Of a stretch of 64,000 bases of DNA, positions 55,085 through 63,180 are shown piece by piece; the stretch's first letter is position 1, and each line of letters opens with the position of its first letter. Origin of the DNA: UBA9659 sp965208605 (GTDB lineage Bacteria; Pseudomonadota; Gammaproteobacteria; Pseudomonadales; Azotimanducaceae). The notes beneath the pieces are model-generated. The model was not told the DNA's origin, did no database searches, and saw only the letters and a program-made list of their open reading frames with translations. Position numbers and translations under genes: made by a program. The stretch covers positions 2,418,001 to 2,482,000 of the forward strand of contig OZ242345.1 of NCBI GenBank assembly GCA_965208605.1, read 5' to 3'.

Positions 55085-56689
55085 TTACTTCGTGACGCGA
55101 GCATAAGTATAGTCCGGGTCGGCGCCCACGACGCGCCGCGCCACTCCCTTGACCTTCGGATGCAAGAGGTAGATCACGCCCTCTTCGTAGAGCGGCAGAA
55201 CGACTGCTTCGTCAAACAGGATTTGTTGCATCTTCCCCATGGCATCCATACGTATTTTGGGTTCTATATTATCCATCGCGACGTGTACTAGTCTGTCGTA
55301 TTCAGGATTGACATAGCGCCCTCGGTTGTTCAAGTTCCAAGAGGCTAAAAGATCACCAAAGGTCATGATGTCATCAAAGTCCGGTCCCCAGCCCGCACCG
55401 ACTATGTCAAAGTCACCGCTGGTCATCTTTGCTAGCCGTTGCTTGAAGGTTTGAATATCTATCTTGATTTGCAACCCCAGTTTGTTACCCAGCAGACCCT
55501 GGATGTACTCCGCTTGTTTGGCAGCAGTCGGGCTATCACTGACCAGAAGTATCAGCGGAGGAAACTCATCAATACCGAGTTCGCGCTTTGCCTGGGCAAG
55601 ATATTCCTGGGCGCGTTTGGGGTCCCGCTTGGCGATTGCCGCTGGATATTCTCGACGGAACTTGTTGTTCACGCCATCTACCCAGACCGGGAAGACACTC
55701 TCGCCAACCAGATTACCCGGCGTTGCCAGCACCTTGTTGACCAATTGATGGGAATCAAACGTGGATTGGATGGCTTTCCTGAGTGCCACATTCGCAGTCA
55801 CCCGGTTGGCACGATGATTGTATTCAAGAAAGAAAACGGTGCCCGTTGTGAAGCGGCGGATTCGAAACCGTTGCGTCAAGGCGTCCTTGTAGGTTTCACC
55901 GTCAAGCCGGGTATGTACAATTTTGCCATCAATAAAGAGATTCAGTCTGGCTCTGGTATCGGCGGTAATGTAATCGGCGTGGATGGCGTTTAACGTAATA
56001 TTGTCCTTGTTCCAATAGCTTTGATTCTTGATCATTTTCAACGATGAACTGTGAATCCATTCGGTCATCATAAAGGGCCCGTTATAGAGCAATTTCTTGG
56101 CACCAGCAGCATATTGTGTGCCCTGTGCCTCGTGGAAATCCTCCCGCACGGGGAAGTAGGTCGTGAAGGCCGCCAACTTAGTGAAGTACCCCGTTGGTCG
56201 CTCAAACTCTATTTTGAGCGTGAAATCATCAATGGCGGTTGCCGCCAACTGAGCAATCGGTATTTGCCCGGTGTTGACTGCTTCAGCATTTTTGATGGGG
56301 TAGAGGATAAAGGCGTACTCGGAAGCGGTTTTTGGTGCCAGGGCATTGCCCCAAGCGAAGACAAAGTCATGCGCGGTCACCGGCTTGCCGTCGCTCCAGA
56401 GGGCGTTTTTTCTTAGCCAGAAGGTGGCTTCCCTATCGTTGACTTCCCATCGCTCCGCTACCCCCGGGACGATATTCCCCCGCCGGTCATAGCGCACCAA
56501 ACCCTCCATGACATGACTCAAGACCAGGATGCTGACCGTATCCGTCGCTTTCATACTGTTGAGCTGGGGTGGTTCCTGGGTGAGGGCGATGGTGATGGTT
56601 TGGGTGTCAAAGTCGGCGGAGGTAGCGGTGACCTGGGCGAGGGCAGAGCTGGAAAATATCAGCAGAAGCGCAAGTAGATGTGATTTCAT
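55085..56689 (-). CDS. oppA: Oligopeptide-binding periplasmic protein OppA
   Basis: 534 residues. Signal peptide 'MKSHLLALLLIFSSSALA' with cleavage before QV. The family-5 solute-binding fold is shown by 'TQEPPQLNSMKATDTVSILV', 'WLRKNALWSDGKPVTAHDFV', 'NGPFMMTEW' and 'YNHRANRVTANVALRKAIQS'. It is the first gene of the minus-strand opp operon, although a REP element separates it from oppB. Confidence 0.93.
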   Translation of the reverse strand: MKSHLLALLLIFSSSALAQVTATSADFDTQTITIALTQEPPQLNSMKATDTVSILVLSHVMEGLVRYDRRGNIVPGVAERWEVNDREATFWLRKNALWSDGKPVTAHDFVFAWGNALAPKTASEYAFILYPIKNAEAVNTGQIPIAQLAATAIDDFTLKIEFERPTGYFTKLAAFTTYFPVREDFHEAQGTQYAAGAKKLLYNGPFMMTEWIHSSSLKMIKNQSYWNKDNITLNAIHADYITADTRARLNLFIDGKIVHTRLDGETYKDALTQRFRIRRFTTGTVFFLEYNHRANRVTANVALRKAIQSTFDSHQLVNKVLATPGNLVGESVFPVWVDGVNNKFRREYPAAIAKRDPKRAQEYLAQAKRELGIDEFPPLILLVSDSPTAAKQAEYIQGLLGNKLGLQIKIDIQTFKQRLAKMTSGDFDIVGAGWGPDFDDIMTFGDLLASWNLNNRGRYVNPEYDRLVHVAMDNIEPKIRMDAMGKMQQILFDEAVVLPLYEEGVIYLLHPKVKGVARRVVGADPDYTYARVTK

Positions 56690-56731
56690 AGTTCAAGCTC
56701 GTTACATCTGGCGGATAGTATCATGCTTCAC

Positions 56732-56806
56732 CCCGTCATTCTCGCCGAACCCAGTCGTCCTGCCGATGGTGGGACGACTGGGTTCGGCGGGAATCCAGAG
56801 GCATAA
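56732..56806. repeat. REP-like inverted repeat, short copy 7
   Basis: 'ccccgtcattctcgccgaac' and 'gttcggcgggaatccagagg' pair, with an inner hairpin 'cccagtcgtcctgccgatgg / tgggacgactggg'. The ends match the arms of the larger copies. It lies just upstream of oppA. Confidence 0.72.
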
Positions 56807-56907
56807 GCCGTCCGTCGTGTCAGTTAGTCAATGATACTATTCAAGTTTGTCATCAAATCAGTGAACACATACAGCCACTGGCAACCTTGTTATTGACAGC
56901 TTAGTTA

Positions 56908-57144
56908 TTAAAGCAATTTCAATTGTTTCATCTCTGCACATCGTCTTAACTTAGCCGACATATACCCGGCATTCTCGTCCTCGGGAGGGGTTATATATTT
57001 TCTTACCTCGTCCGCACAAATCTTTTCCGTGCTTGCGCCGGGGTAGATATCTACTACGGATTTGCCTGTTACTATTGAATAAACCCCAAAGCTAGCTAAA
57101 ATTAAAGCCATGATTGCTACAATTATTTTTATCCGCTTAGTCAT
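56908..57144 (-). CDS. Small membrane-anchored protein, function unknown
   Basis: 78 residues with a basic N terminus and one hydrophobic helix ('IIVAIMALILASFGVYSIV'), followed by a soluble tail with two cysteines ('STEKICADEV', 'KLRRCAEM') that could form a disulfide in the periplasm. It has no recognisable family. The codon use is more AT-rich than neighbours. Confidence 0.55.
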   Translation of the reverse strand: MTKRIKIIVAIMALILASFGVYSIVTGKSVVDIYPGASTEKICADEVRKYITPPEDENAGYMSAKLRRCAEMKQLKLL

Positions 57145-57335
57145 CTTGTTACTCCCATGTTTCGTTTTCTGCCAGTGCTTGACAGCCTTTTTCTTGAAAA
57201 AAAGGGATTGAATTAGGCAAGATTCTTGTCGCTGTATCCATGTAGACTGTACTCTTGTAGGCTGTCAATGTCTCGCATCACGCTTCATACTGGTTGCATA
57301 CCATACAGAATAAAAACCACAAAAGGAAAATCGCC

Positions 57336-57788
57336 ATGACAAAGATTCCAAAGGGCTTGCCAGACTGGCTAAACGACCATATTAAGTTGTATCTCACCGA
57401 CCCTGAAAAAGCCCACCACTGGGATGCGTCTCTAGCAGGCGGTGAGGGAATCTTGCCCACGCTCCTGCTGATTACCCGGGGGCGTAAGAGTGGTGAACAA
57501 AAACTCTTGCCGCTGATTTACAAAAAGGTAGGCGATGCCTGGGTGGTGATTGCGTCTAAGGGCGGGGCGCCTGCCCATCCCGCCTGGTTCCTGAATCTCC
57601 AAGCCTGTCCTGAGTGTGAAATCCATGTGGGTAGCGAGAAGCACCAGGTCAGGGCCCGGGTAGCAACGGAGGCGGAGCGGGATGATTTATGGCACCAGCT
57701 GGCGGAAATATATCCAGACTATAATGATTATCAGGTATCGGCGGGTGCCCGGGTGATTCCGGTGGTTGTCTTGGAGGCAAGGTCTTAA
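57336..57788 (+). CDS. Deazaflavin (F420)-dependent nitroreductase-like protein (Ddn family)
   Basis: 150 residues from the ATG at 57336. The split-barrel fold of the Ddn/FDOR-A group is indicated by 'TLLLITRGRKSGEQKLLPLI', 'VVIASKGGAPAHPAWFLNL' and 'CEIHVGSEKHQVRARVAT'. This family uses F420H2 to reduce quinones, nitro compounds or other substrates. Together with the F420 synthesis genes at 10.6-16.9 kb it supports real use of F420 by this organism. AAAAGGAAAA precedes the start. Confidence 0.88.
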   Translation: MTKIPKGLPDWLNDHIKLYLTDPEKAHHWDASLAGGEGILPTLLLITRGRKSGEQKLLPLIYKKVGDAWVVIASKGGAPAHPAWFLNLQACPECEIHVGSEKHQVRARVATEAERDDLWHQLAEIYPDYNDYQVSAGARVIPVVVLEARS

Positions 57789-57838
57789 TGGGGTGGGTTG
57801 TTTTGCTGTTTTGCTGTGTTGTTAAAGCCTCTCCCCCG

Positions 57839-58441
57839 CTAGGGTGACGGCACTTCCTGCCATGCCGCATCCAATGCCTGGTGCATTTCCTCGAGGCTGC
57901 TGTCGTTGTGAATGATTCGCCCTGCACGGGCAGTGCGTCGCTCATTGCTCCATTGGGAACTGAGTACCGCTTCAACGTTTTTCCGGTTTATCTTCTTGTC
58001 CCGCATCATAGCGCGGGCAATGGCGGTTTCGGCTTCCACTATCAGCACCCAGACCGCATCTCCCAGGTCATCCCAGCCCGCTTCAAATAGCACCGCGGCT
58101 TCCAGCACGACAATAGCCTCGGGAGTCTTCTCTTTAATGGCAGCAATCTCCGCCTCAATGAGGCGTCTAATTTCTGGCCAGACAATGGCAGTTAATTTAC
58201 CCATCTCCAGAGGCTTGCCGAAAACCTTTTTACCCAGCTGCATGCGGTCAATTTCCCCGTCGCTTCCCCGGACATCTTCTCCGAAGGTTTCAATCACTTG
58301 ATGATATGCCGGGGTATCCGGTGCATAGGCACCATGGCCCAGGAGGTCCGCACTGATAATCAGGGCTCCCTTGTCGGCCAGATACTGCACCGCGGTGGAT
58401 TTTCCAGAGGCGAAGCCCCCAGTCAGACAAATAATATGCAA
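57839..58441 (-). CDS. coaE: Dephospho-CoA kinase
   Basis: The last step of CoA synthesis. The 200 residues have the P-loop 'LTGGFASGKSTAVQYLADKG' and the family motif 'VVLEAAVLFEAGWDDLGDAV'. A TTG at 58441 is the best start, directly giving 'MHIICLTGG'. Convergent with the Ddn-like gene. Confidence 0.92.
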   Translation of the reverse strand: MHIICLTGGFASGKSTAVQYLADKGALIISADLLGHGAYAPDTPAYHQVIETFGEDVRGSDGEIDRMQLGKKVFGKPLEMGKLTAIVWPEIRRLIEAEIAAIKEKTPEAIVVLEAAVLFEAGWDDLGDAVWVLIVEAETAIARAMMRDKKINRKNVEAVLSSQWSNERRTARAGRIIHNDSSLEEMHQALDAAWQEVPSP

Positions 58442-58497
58442 CTGCTTCTCTCGTTTCTGTGTCTAGTCAAAATTGCCACATCGCTCCAGTACCTGCA

Positions 58498-58517
58498 AGT
58501 GCCAAGCAGATTTTTAG
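58498..58517. repeat. 20 bp direct repeat, left copy
   Basis: 'agtgccaagcagatttttag' occurs here and again at 61552-61571, about 3.05 kb apart in the same orientation. A second shared stretch, 'ctcctcagttaga', follows both copies (58843, 61609). This suggests a duplication or insertion whose product is the intervening segment. Confidence 0.8.
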
Positions 58518-58530
58518 GATAGGCTATTAG

Positions 58531-58690
58531 CCGTCATTCTTGCCGAAGGCGGGAATCCAGAGGAACAAAGGCAACCACTTTGGGCATTTACACATCAACA
58601 ACAAGATGATCCGCCGCTCTGGATTAAGCTGGAACAAGCCGGTGACGGGTTGGATGACAGGGGTAAATCGGAAAACAATTGTGTTGCGTA
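58531..58690. repeat. REP/MITE-like repeat, copy 8
   Basis: 'gccgtcattcttgccgaagg' and 'cgggaatccagaggaacaaa' arms, then 'gggcatttacacatcaacaa' and 'aagctggaacaagccgg', closing with 'taaatcggaaaacaattgtg'. It matches the middle of copies 1 and 3. It abuts the Fe-S protein remnant. Confidence 0.75.
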
Positions 58691-58854
58691 CTCGGATGTA
58701 TGCCACGGACTATGGTGACTTTTCCTTTGCCCGTGATGAGTACCGTACCCTGAGCAATGGCGGTGCTAGTGCTTGCCTCAGTTGTGACGGCAGCCCCTGC
58801 AAGGACGCCTGTACCTACCATATACCCATCGATGAGTTGTGCCTCCTCAGTTAG
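58690..58854 (+). pseudogene. Remnant of an Fe-S (aldo/keto-reductase-associated type) protein
   Basis: About 54 codons are open ('RMYATDYGDFSFARDEYRTL', 'ACLSCDGSPCKDACTYHIPI'). The C-x2-C-x4-C-x3-C spacing resembles the C-terminal [4Fe-4S] region of large aldo/keto reductases. No start or upstream domain exists, because the REP element lies directly before it. I regard it as a truncated gene end. Confidence 0.4.
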
Positions 58855-59095
58855 AAGTCTTGCTTGCCTTCTTTAATCATGCTGGGGCTACTTGGCGCTT
58901 CGCTTTTCGGTGGCAAACTAGTTGGATTGGTATCAAAATAAGATGGGGTATGGGATGAGAGAAAAGAGAAAGAGAAGGTTTACGTATCATTTGACGTAAG
59001 AAACTTTATATGTTGAAAAACAGGAAGTTGGCAAGGTATGGGGAATGTACCCTGGAATAAAGCCCTTCGTAACAAATCCGGGCTAATGAGGATGC
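58855..59095. other. Spacer upstream of the orphan gene pair, nothing recognised
   Basis: No gene or repeat unit seen beyond 'ctcctcagttaga' at 58843-58855. Composition becomes AT-rich towards 59000. Confidence 0.4.
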
Positions 59096-59656
59096 ATGAT
59101 GAGTACATACGACGTAGCAAAATGGGTATTTGCAGTAGCTTTTATACTATTGCTGATACTGTTGGCTGTGTGGGCAACTAATTTTAATACAGAATCTGAA
59201 CCCACCGCTGTAAAAATAAACCCACTAGTCCCAATAGAAAATGGTGGTAAAGTCCTGGATTATAAAATATACGAATCTAGAGATAGATCGTATGTAGACA
59301 TTCAGCGATGGCTACTTGAAATAGTTATTCCTAGAGCAATGACCCATGATAAAAAAGACATTAAAAGAACTGTCATGGAAGCCGTATATGCTCATAGCAA
59401 ACGCCGAGGAAAAGGAACTCATCAACCCTACCCATACTATTGGGTATTTATTCGCTGTAGCTCAACCCAAATGTTTGCTTATGCAAGAATGTTCTTTACT
59501 CCAGGTGGTACAGAGGATGGTTGGGGGGATGTTCCTTATGACTATAAAGAGCCCTTTATGTACGGAGGGTTCAAAGTAACTCTCTCAGAAAAAACTGATG
59601 GAAGTTTGTCACAGGAAGAGTATATAAAGCTATTTGGACTAACCAGTTGCATCTAA
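59096..59656 (+). CDS. Membrane-anchored protein of unknown function
   Basis: 186 residues. The N terminus carries one hydrophobic helix ('WVFAVAFILLLILLAVWATN'), and the rest is soluble, probably periplasmic. No family recognised. The DNA is more AT-rich than the surroundings. Start codon ATG 59096 or 59099. It is followed 13 bp later by the next gene, so they are likely co-transcribed. Confidence 0.6.
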   Translation: MMSTYDVAKWVFAVAFILLLILLAVWATNFNTESEPTAVKINPLVPIENGGKVLDYKIYESRDRSYVDIQRWLLEIVIPRAMTHDKKDIKRTVMEAVYAHSKRRGKGTHQPYPYYWVFIRCSSTQMFAYARMFFTPGGTEDGWGDVPYDYKEPFMYGGFKVTLSEKTDGSLSQEEYIKLFGLTSCI

Positions 59657-59669
59657 TGAGGAAGCGAAA

Positions 59670-60323
59670 ATGAAATTAATTGCAATAGTTGTAATGTTGG
59701 TATTGGGTAATGTGGCGGTAGCAGAATGGGTTGAGAGGCAAATCGAAGACCCAATGGATGACACTGTATTCTATTTTATAGAATCAGATGGTGTCGCAAT
59801 CAAACCATTCGGACCCCCTTGGGAGGATACCACTGCTGAAATAGCATACGGTTGCTCAAAAGAATTTGAAAAAAAATCCCTTAAAGATTTGAATGTTATC
59901 TTTAAGAGTATGAGTATGGGAGATGATGAACTTTTGGTATATGATGGGAAATCTGTTGGTTGTGAAATACTTATATTCTTTAATACCACCGAGAGAGCAT
60001 CAAATGAGAAATACATAAAAACTGTTGTCAGATTTGATAAAGAAGAATCTTTTGAAGTAACCATGGAGCGTTCTATATGGAAACAATCAGTTGACTTTTC
60101 TAGCAGTGAATTTGCAAAAAAAATGGCAACTAATGACTATAAAAGATTGCTAATACAATTCCCGTGGAATATGGATCATTACGGGGTATTTGAATTTGAT
60201 ATAACAAATATGGGGACAATAATCGCTAATCTTAGGCATAAAACTGGAGCACGAAAACTATCATGGATATTATGTCCAAACAAATTATTCCCTGAAGGTA
60301 GTACAGAAACTTGCTCTCAATAG
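59670..60323 (+). CDS. Secreted protein of unknown function
   Basis: 217 residues with a signal peptide 'MKLIAIVVMLVLGNVAVAEW' (cleavage probably after AVA). The mature part has no recognisable domain; two cysteines in the middle and 'CPNKLFPEGSTETCSQ' at the C terminus could form disulfides. It pairs with the upstream membrane-anchored gene. AGGAAG precedes the ATG. Confidence 0.6.
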   Translation: MKLIAIVVMLVLGNVAVAEWVERQIEDPMDDTVFYFIESDGVAIKPFGPPWEDTTAEIAYGCSKEFEKKSLKDLNVIFKSMSMGDDELLVYDGKSVGCEILIFFNTTERASNEKYIKTVVRFDKEESFEVTMERSIWKQSVDFSSSEFAKKMATNDYKRLLIQFPWNMDHYGVFEFDITNMGTIIANLRHKTGARKLSWILCPNKLFPEGSTETCSQ

Positions 60324-60425
60324 CCCCCAACCACCCAGGCCAAAATTAGTAATAATTAAGGCAAGTGTTAAATTTACAGTTTGATCTAAATGTTTAGAAT
60401 TAGTAACCAATGGAGCGGAAGCAAA

Positions 60426-60542
60426 ATGAGTACAGAAACAAAAGAAAGAAGTGGGAAGCAGACTAGCCCATATAACGTTAAGCCAAACAAAAGACCTCAA
60501 CCCAAGCCTAAGTCTAATCCTAAACCTAAACCCAAGAAATAG
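60426..60542 (+). CDS. Small Pro/Lys-rich protein
   Basis: A 38-residue frame starting 'MSTETKERSGKQT' and ending in a KP-rich tail ('KPKSNPKPKPKK'). A GGAGCGGAAG stretch lies upstream of the ATG at 60426. The repetitive tail resembles other local repeats in this window, so coding status is uncertain. Confidence 0.4.
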   Translation: MSTETKERSGKQTSPYNVKPNKRPQPKPKSNPKPKPKK

Positions 60543-60569
60543 ATAAACCATAGATAGTAAACCCGCTCT

Positions 60570-60622
60570 CCCTTGAAAAGAGCTCGGGAGATACTGGTTC
60601 GAATCCAGCCTCTGGCACCCAC
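60570..60622 (+). tRNA. Degenerate tRNA 3' end (possible attachment-site remnant)
   Basis: 'ggttcgaatccagcctctgg' followed by 'caccc' looks like a T-arm and the 3' acceptor strand of a class II (Leu/Ser-type) tRNA. A variable-arm-like stem 'ctccc...gggag' precedes it. The matching 5' acceptor 'gccagag' is not found upstream, so the gene is incomplete. Such 3' fragments are often left by integrating elements. Confidence 0.4.
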
Positions 60623-60746
60623 TTAGACTGCTGCTTTTTTTGATACCAAGCCAACGAGTTTGCCATCGAAAAGCGAAGCACCAAGTAGCCTCAACATGAT
60701 TAACGCCAGCGACCGCCCCGATAGATATGACCATTCGCCGCCGCCC

Positions 60747-60782
60747 CGCCGTCATTCTTGCCGCAGGCGGGAATCCAGTCCG
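60747..60782. repeat. REP-like arm, short copy 9
   Basis: 'gccgtcattcttgccgcagg' followed by 'cgggaatccagtcc'. Only one arm pair is present. More 'ggtgacgggaatgacggcgc' wording follows at 60851-60870 and runs towards the 3' end of the next gene. Confidence 0.65.
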
Positions 60783-60894
60783 TTACCATTGCTACTAGCA
60801 CCCTCCCCGATATGCTCGCGCCAACCCCCGTTGAGGTGTAAATGCCCAAGGTGACGGGAATGACGGCGCGGCGAGAATTGACGCTCTGGAGGCG

Positions 60895-61464
60895 TTAACT
60901 TTGATAGCGGCGCGGCGCGGTGGTGCGGCGATGAACATGCCGCCCGTTCCCTCTGGGTCCCCACTCTTGCTTGGCAAAATCACGATAGCCTTGAGCAAGC
61001 ACGCACAGCACATAGGCCCCACTCAAAAAAAATAACGCCAGAAAAATGTCAATTCCCGATGGAAGTCCAGACTGCTGAAAGTCCTGCCCATACTTTGCTA
61101 AACACAGCACCAGGATGAGTATGAAGACGGCTGTGTAGGGTGCCTCAGCAATCCACATTTCCAGCGAATAGATTTTTTTTGGCAAAGCAAACAGGCGCAA
61201 TTTTAAGGGTTCGGTGGGCTTTTTAACATCCGAGTTACCCGTAAATATAATCGTAAGGTATGCCGTGAAGCCCGTGAATATTCCTGAACGTATCTCCGAG
61301 GACACTTCAATATCAAAAGTCTTGAGAAGCCAAATAATACTTATAAATACTGTACTGCCCGCCAACGGTATTGCCATTGAAGCCAGAGCTTGCCATGTGT
61401 CGTTGAACTGCGACCAGAAGAGGACAAGTTTTTGTCTTAAAGATAGGTTGTAACTTAAAGGCAC
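60895..61464 (-). CDS. Integral membrane protein of unknown function
   Basis: 189 residues with about four hydrophobic segments ('GSTVFISIIWLL', 'TGFTAYLTIIFTG', 'AVFILILVLCLAKYG', 'FLALFFLSGAYVLCVLA'). No family recognised. The start is GTG. The 3' end ('RRTTAPRRYQS') runs into GC-rich REP-like sequence, so the natural C terminus may have been altered. Confidence 0.55.
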   Translation of the reverse strand: MPLSYNLSLRQKLVLFWSQFNDTWQALASMAIPLAGSTVFISIIWLLKTFDIEVSSEIRSGIFTGFTAYLTIIFTGNSDVKKPTEPLKLRLFALPKKIYSLEMWIAEAPYTAVFILILVLCLAKYGQDFQQSGLPSGIDIFLALFFLSGAYVLCVLAQGYRDFAKQEWGPRGNGRHVHRRTTAPRRYQS

Positions 61465-61551
61465 GGCTAATCCCTCCGCAAAATGGGCTCCCTAGTTAAA
61501 CAAAAGTTAAACAAATGCCACCGGGCTCCTTAAAATAATACAATAAATCGC

Positions 61552-61571
61552 AGTGCCAAGCAGATTTTTAG
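61552..61571. repeat. 20 bp direct repeat, right copy
   Basis: Identical to 58498-58517 ('agtgccaagcagatttttag'). It is followed, as there, by 'ctcctcagttaga', here within the 3' end of the nuclease gene. Confidence 0.8.
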
Positions 61572-61612
61572 AGCAGGCTAGATGTGAGAGCTGTCTTCAA
61601 TCCATAAACTCC

Positions 61613-62548
61613 TCAGTTAGAGGTTTTGTTTGCCTCATCCCACCAGTCTCTCAGATAGACTGCTGCCCTGAGTGCTTCTCTCACTCGTTCCTTGTCAAAC
61701 TTGGGTATCCCAGACGGCGGCACCTCCAGTCTGAAAGAGGCTGACTTGCTAGTTTTTTCTAGTTTTATTTTTTCATCCGCTAAGGCATCTGCATATTCGG
61801 CACGTAATTGCTCCACCTCATCACCTCTGTTGGCGAGTTCAAGATCCACCACACTGTCTGTGTACTTAAAGTCTTTTTTATAGGTCTTGTAGATGATGTT
61901 GTATTCTGGAAAGCTTATGCGAGCCCAAGGGTCAGTTCCCGTTTCAGAGCTTGGATCCTTAATATTCAGCGAAGGAAATTCAGCCCGCCCCAGTTCCCAG
62001 ACCAGATAGCGCCAAGCAACTATCTCCAGGTCCTGTATCAGTAATGCTTTGGTCTTGTTGATGGCAATCTCGTATAGAGATTTTAGATATACCGATCTTT
62101 CATCAGTCCGGGATGCCAGCCAATGCACCACCGATTCATAGGTGATTTTTATCGGATAGGCAGCGGATTCGGTGGAAGTGTATTTCTCTGGTGCCAGGAG
62201 CACGACCTGATAGTTTTCTGCAATGCCTTCCTCCAGATAGTGATCGCCCCTCGTTTCATATCGTTTATATTGATTGGTCTGTGCTGGTGCGTTGATCTTG
62301 TTTTCAATCAGCCCCATAAGACGACCCTGTATCGGGCTATCCACTATCCACACCAGGTCTGATTCGCCATGCAAATCGCTCACGGACCGCCATGCTTGCA
62401 CATGTTCAAAAGCACCAATCCCCGGAAATATTTGAGGACCCACCCAGTTACGGAAGTCTTCGCAGCAATTCAACTCCACACAAAAGAGCCAATCTATATC
62501 TGCTTCGCTGAGCGTTTGTTGAAAAACAGGCTTGTCACTCTTCTCCAT
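61613..62548 (-). CDS. PD-(D/E)XK nuclease-superfamily protein
   Basis: 311 residues. The core 'GESDLVWIVDS' and 'LMGLIENKINAPAQTNQYKR' supply the D...ExK catalytic pattern (Asp, then E-N-K, with a later Q). Flanking 'FRNWVGPQIF' and 'YQVVLLAPEKY' resemble the PDDEXK_4 group, often found near defence or mobile genes. No methyltransferase or helicase is adjacent. Its end resembles the remnant at 58843-58870. Confidence 0.75.
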   Translation of the reverse strand: MEKSDKPVFQQTLSEADIDWLFCVELNCCEDFRNWVGPQIFPGIGAFEHVQAWRSVSDLHGESDLVWIVDSPIQGRLMGLIENKINAPAQTNQYKRYETRGDHYLEEGIAENYQVVLLAPEKYTSTESAAYPIKITYESVVHWLASRTDERSVYLKSLYEIAINKTKALLIQDLEIVAWRYLVWELGRAEFPSLNIKDPSSETGTDPWARISFPEYNIIYKTYKKDFKYTDSVVDLELANRGDEVEQLRAEYADALADEKIKLEKTSKSASFRLEVPPSGIPKFDKERVREALRAAVYLRDWWDEANKTSN

Positions 62549-62574
62549 AGATCAATCCTCTAGTGCGTTATTCT

Positions 62575-62712
62575 CGCCGCCTGACGCTTCCGCGCCGTCA
62601 TTCTTCTCGAGCTTGTCCTCTTGTCGCAGGCGGAATCCAGAGGAACGAGCGGTATTGCCTTTATTCCACTGGATTCCCGCCTTCTTTGATTCTGACGGCG
62701 CGGGGCGCCGGT
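62575..62712. repeat. REP/MITE-like repeat, copy 10
   Basis: 'gcgccgtcattcttctcgag', 'aatccagaggaacgagcgg', 'tattgcctttattccactgg' and 'attcccgccttctttgatt', ending 'gacggcgcggggcgcc'. The same order as in the copies at 13933 and 54885. It directly abuts the ModA-like remnant. Confidence 0.72.
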
Positions 62713-63050
62713 CATCTGCTCAATGTTCCCTTGCCCAGGGAAGTATTGACGGGTTCAAGTCCCACAGCGAAGATGGTTGGTGCTACTTCCACGGATGATA
62801 AATAGTCCAGTAGTAATTGCGCACCGGCCTCGTTGGCTGCATGGGTAGTAATACCCAGGGAGAAGGTGGTTACTTGTTGGAAGTCGTCAGGAATAGGTCC
62901 CACGAGCTCGTTCTGCGTGCCTGGGATGAACGCTACCGCGAACGGCCTGCGGCTCAGGCTGTGCTCAAGTGGTAAATCGGGCGTGACGCTACAAGCATCC
63001 TGAAACAATGGCGACACGTTCAGCACACTGGCACAACACTGGCCCATGAA
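62712..63050 (-). pseudogene. C-terminal remnant of a ModA-like substrate-binding protein
   Basis: The frame reads 'VAFIPGTQNELVGPIPDDFQ', 'VTTFSLGITTHAANEAGAQL' and 'LLDYLSSVEVAPTIFAVGLE', matching the C-terminal third of molybdate/solute-binding proteins of the ModA group. No N-terminal part or start exists; upstream, the open frame is only read-through of a tandem repeat and rmuC. A REP element truncates the 3' side. Confidence 0.55.
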
Positions 63051-63079
63051 TTTTGTACCCAAAGACATCACCATGAAGA

Positions 63080-63178
63080 CACTATTGCAAAACCGAAGCA
63101 AAACCGAAGCAAAACCGAAGCAAAACCGAAGCAAAACCGAAGCCAGACTGAAGCCAGACTGAAGCCAGACCGAAGCCA
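63080..63178. repeat. Tandem repeat after rmuC
   Basis: 'caaaaccgaag' (11-12 bp) repeats about five times, then 'ccagactgaag' / 'ccagaccgaag' repeat about three times, ending just before the rmuC stop codon. A clear two-unit array. Confidence 0.85.
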
Positions 63179-63180
63179 GG

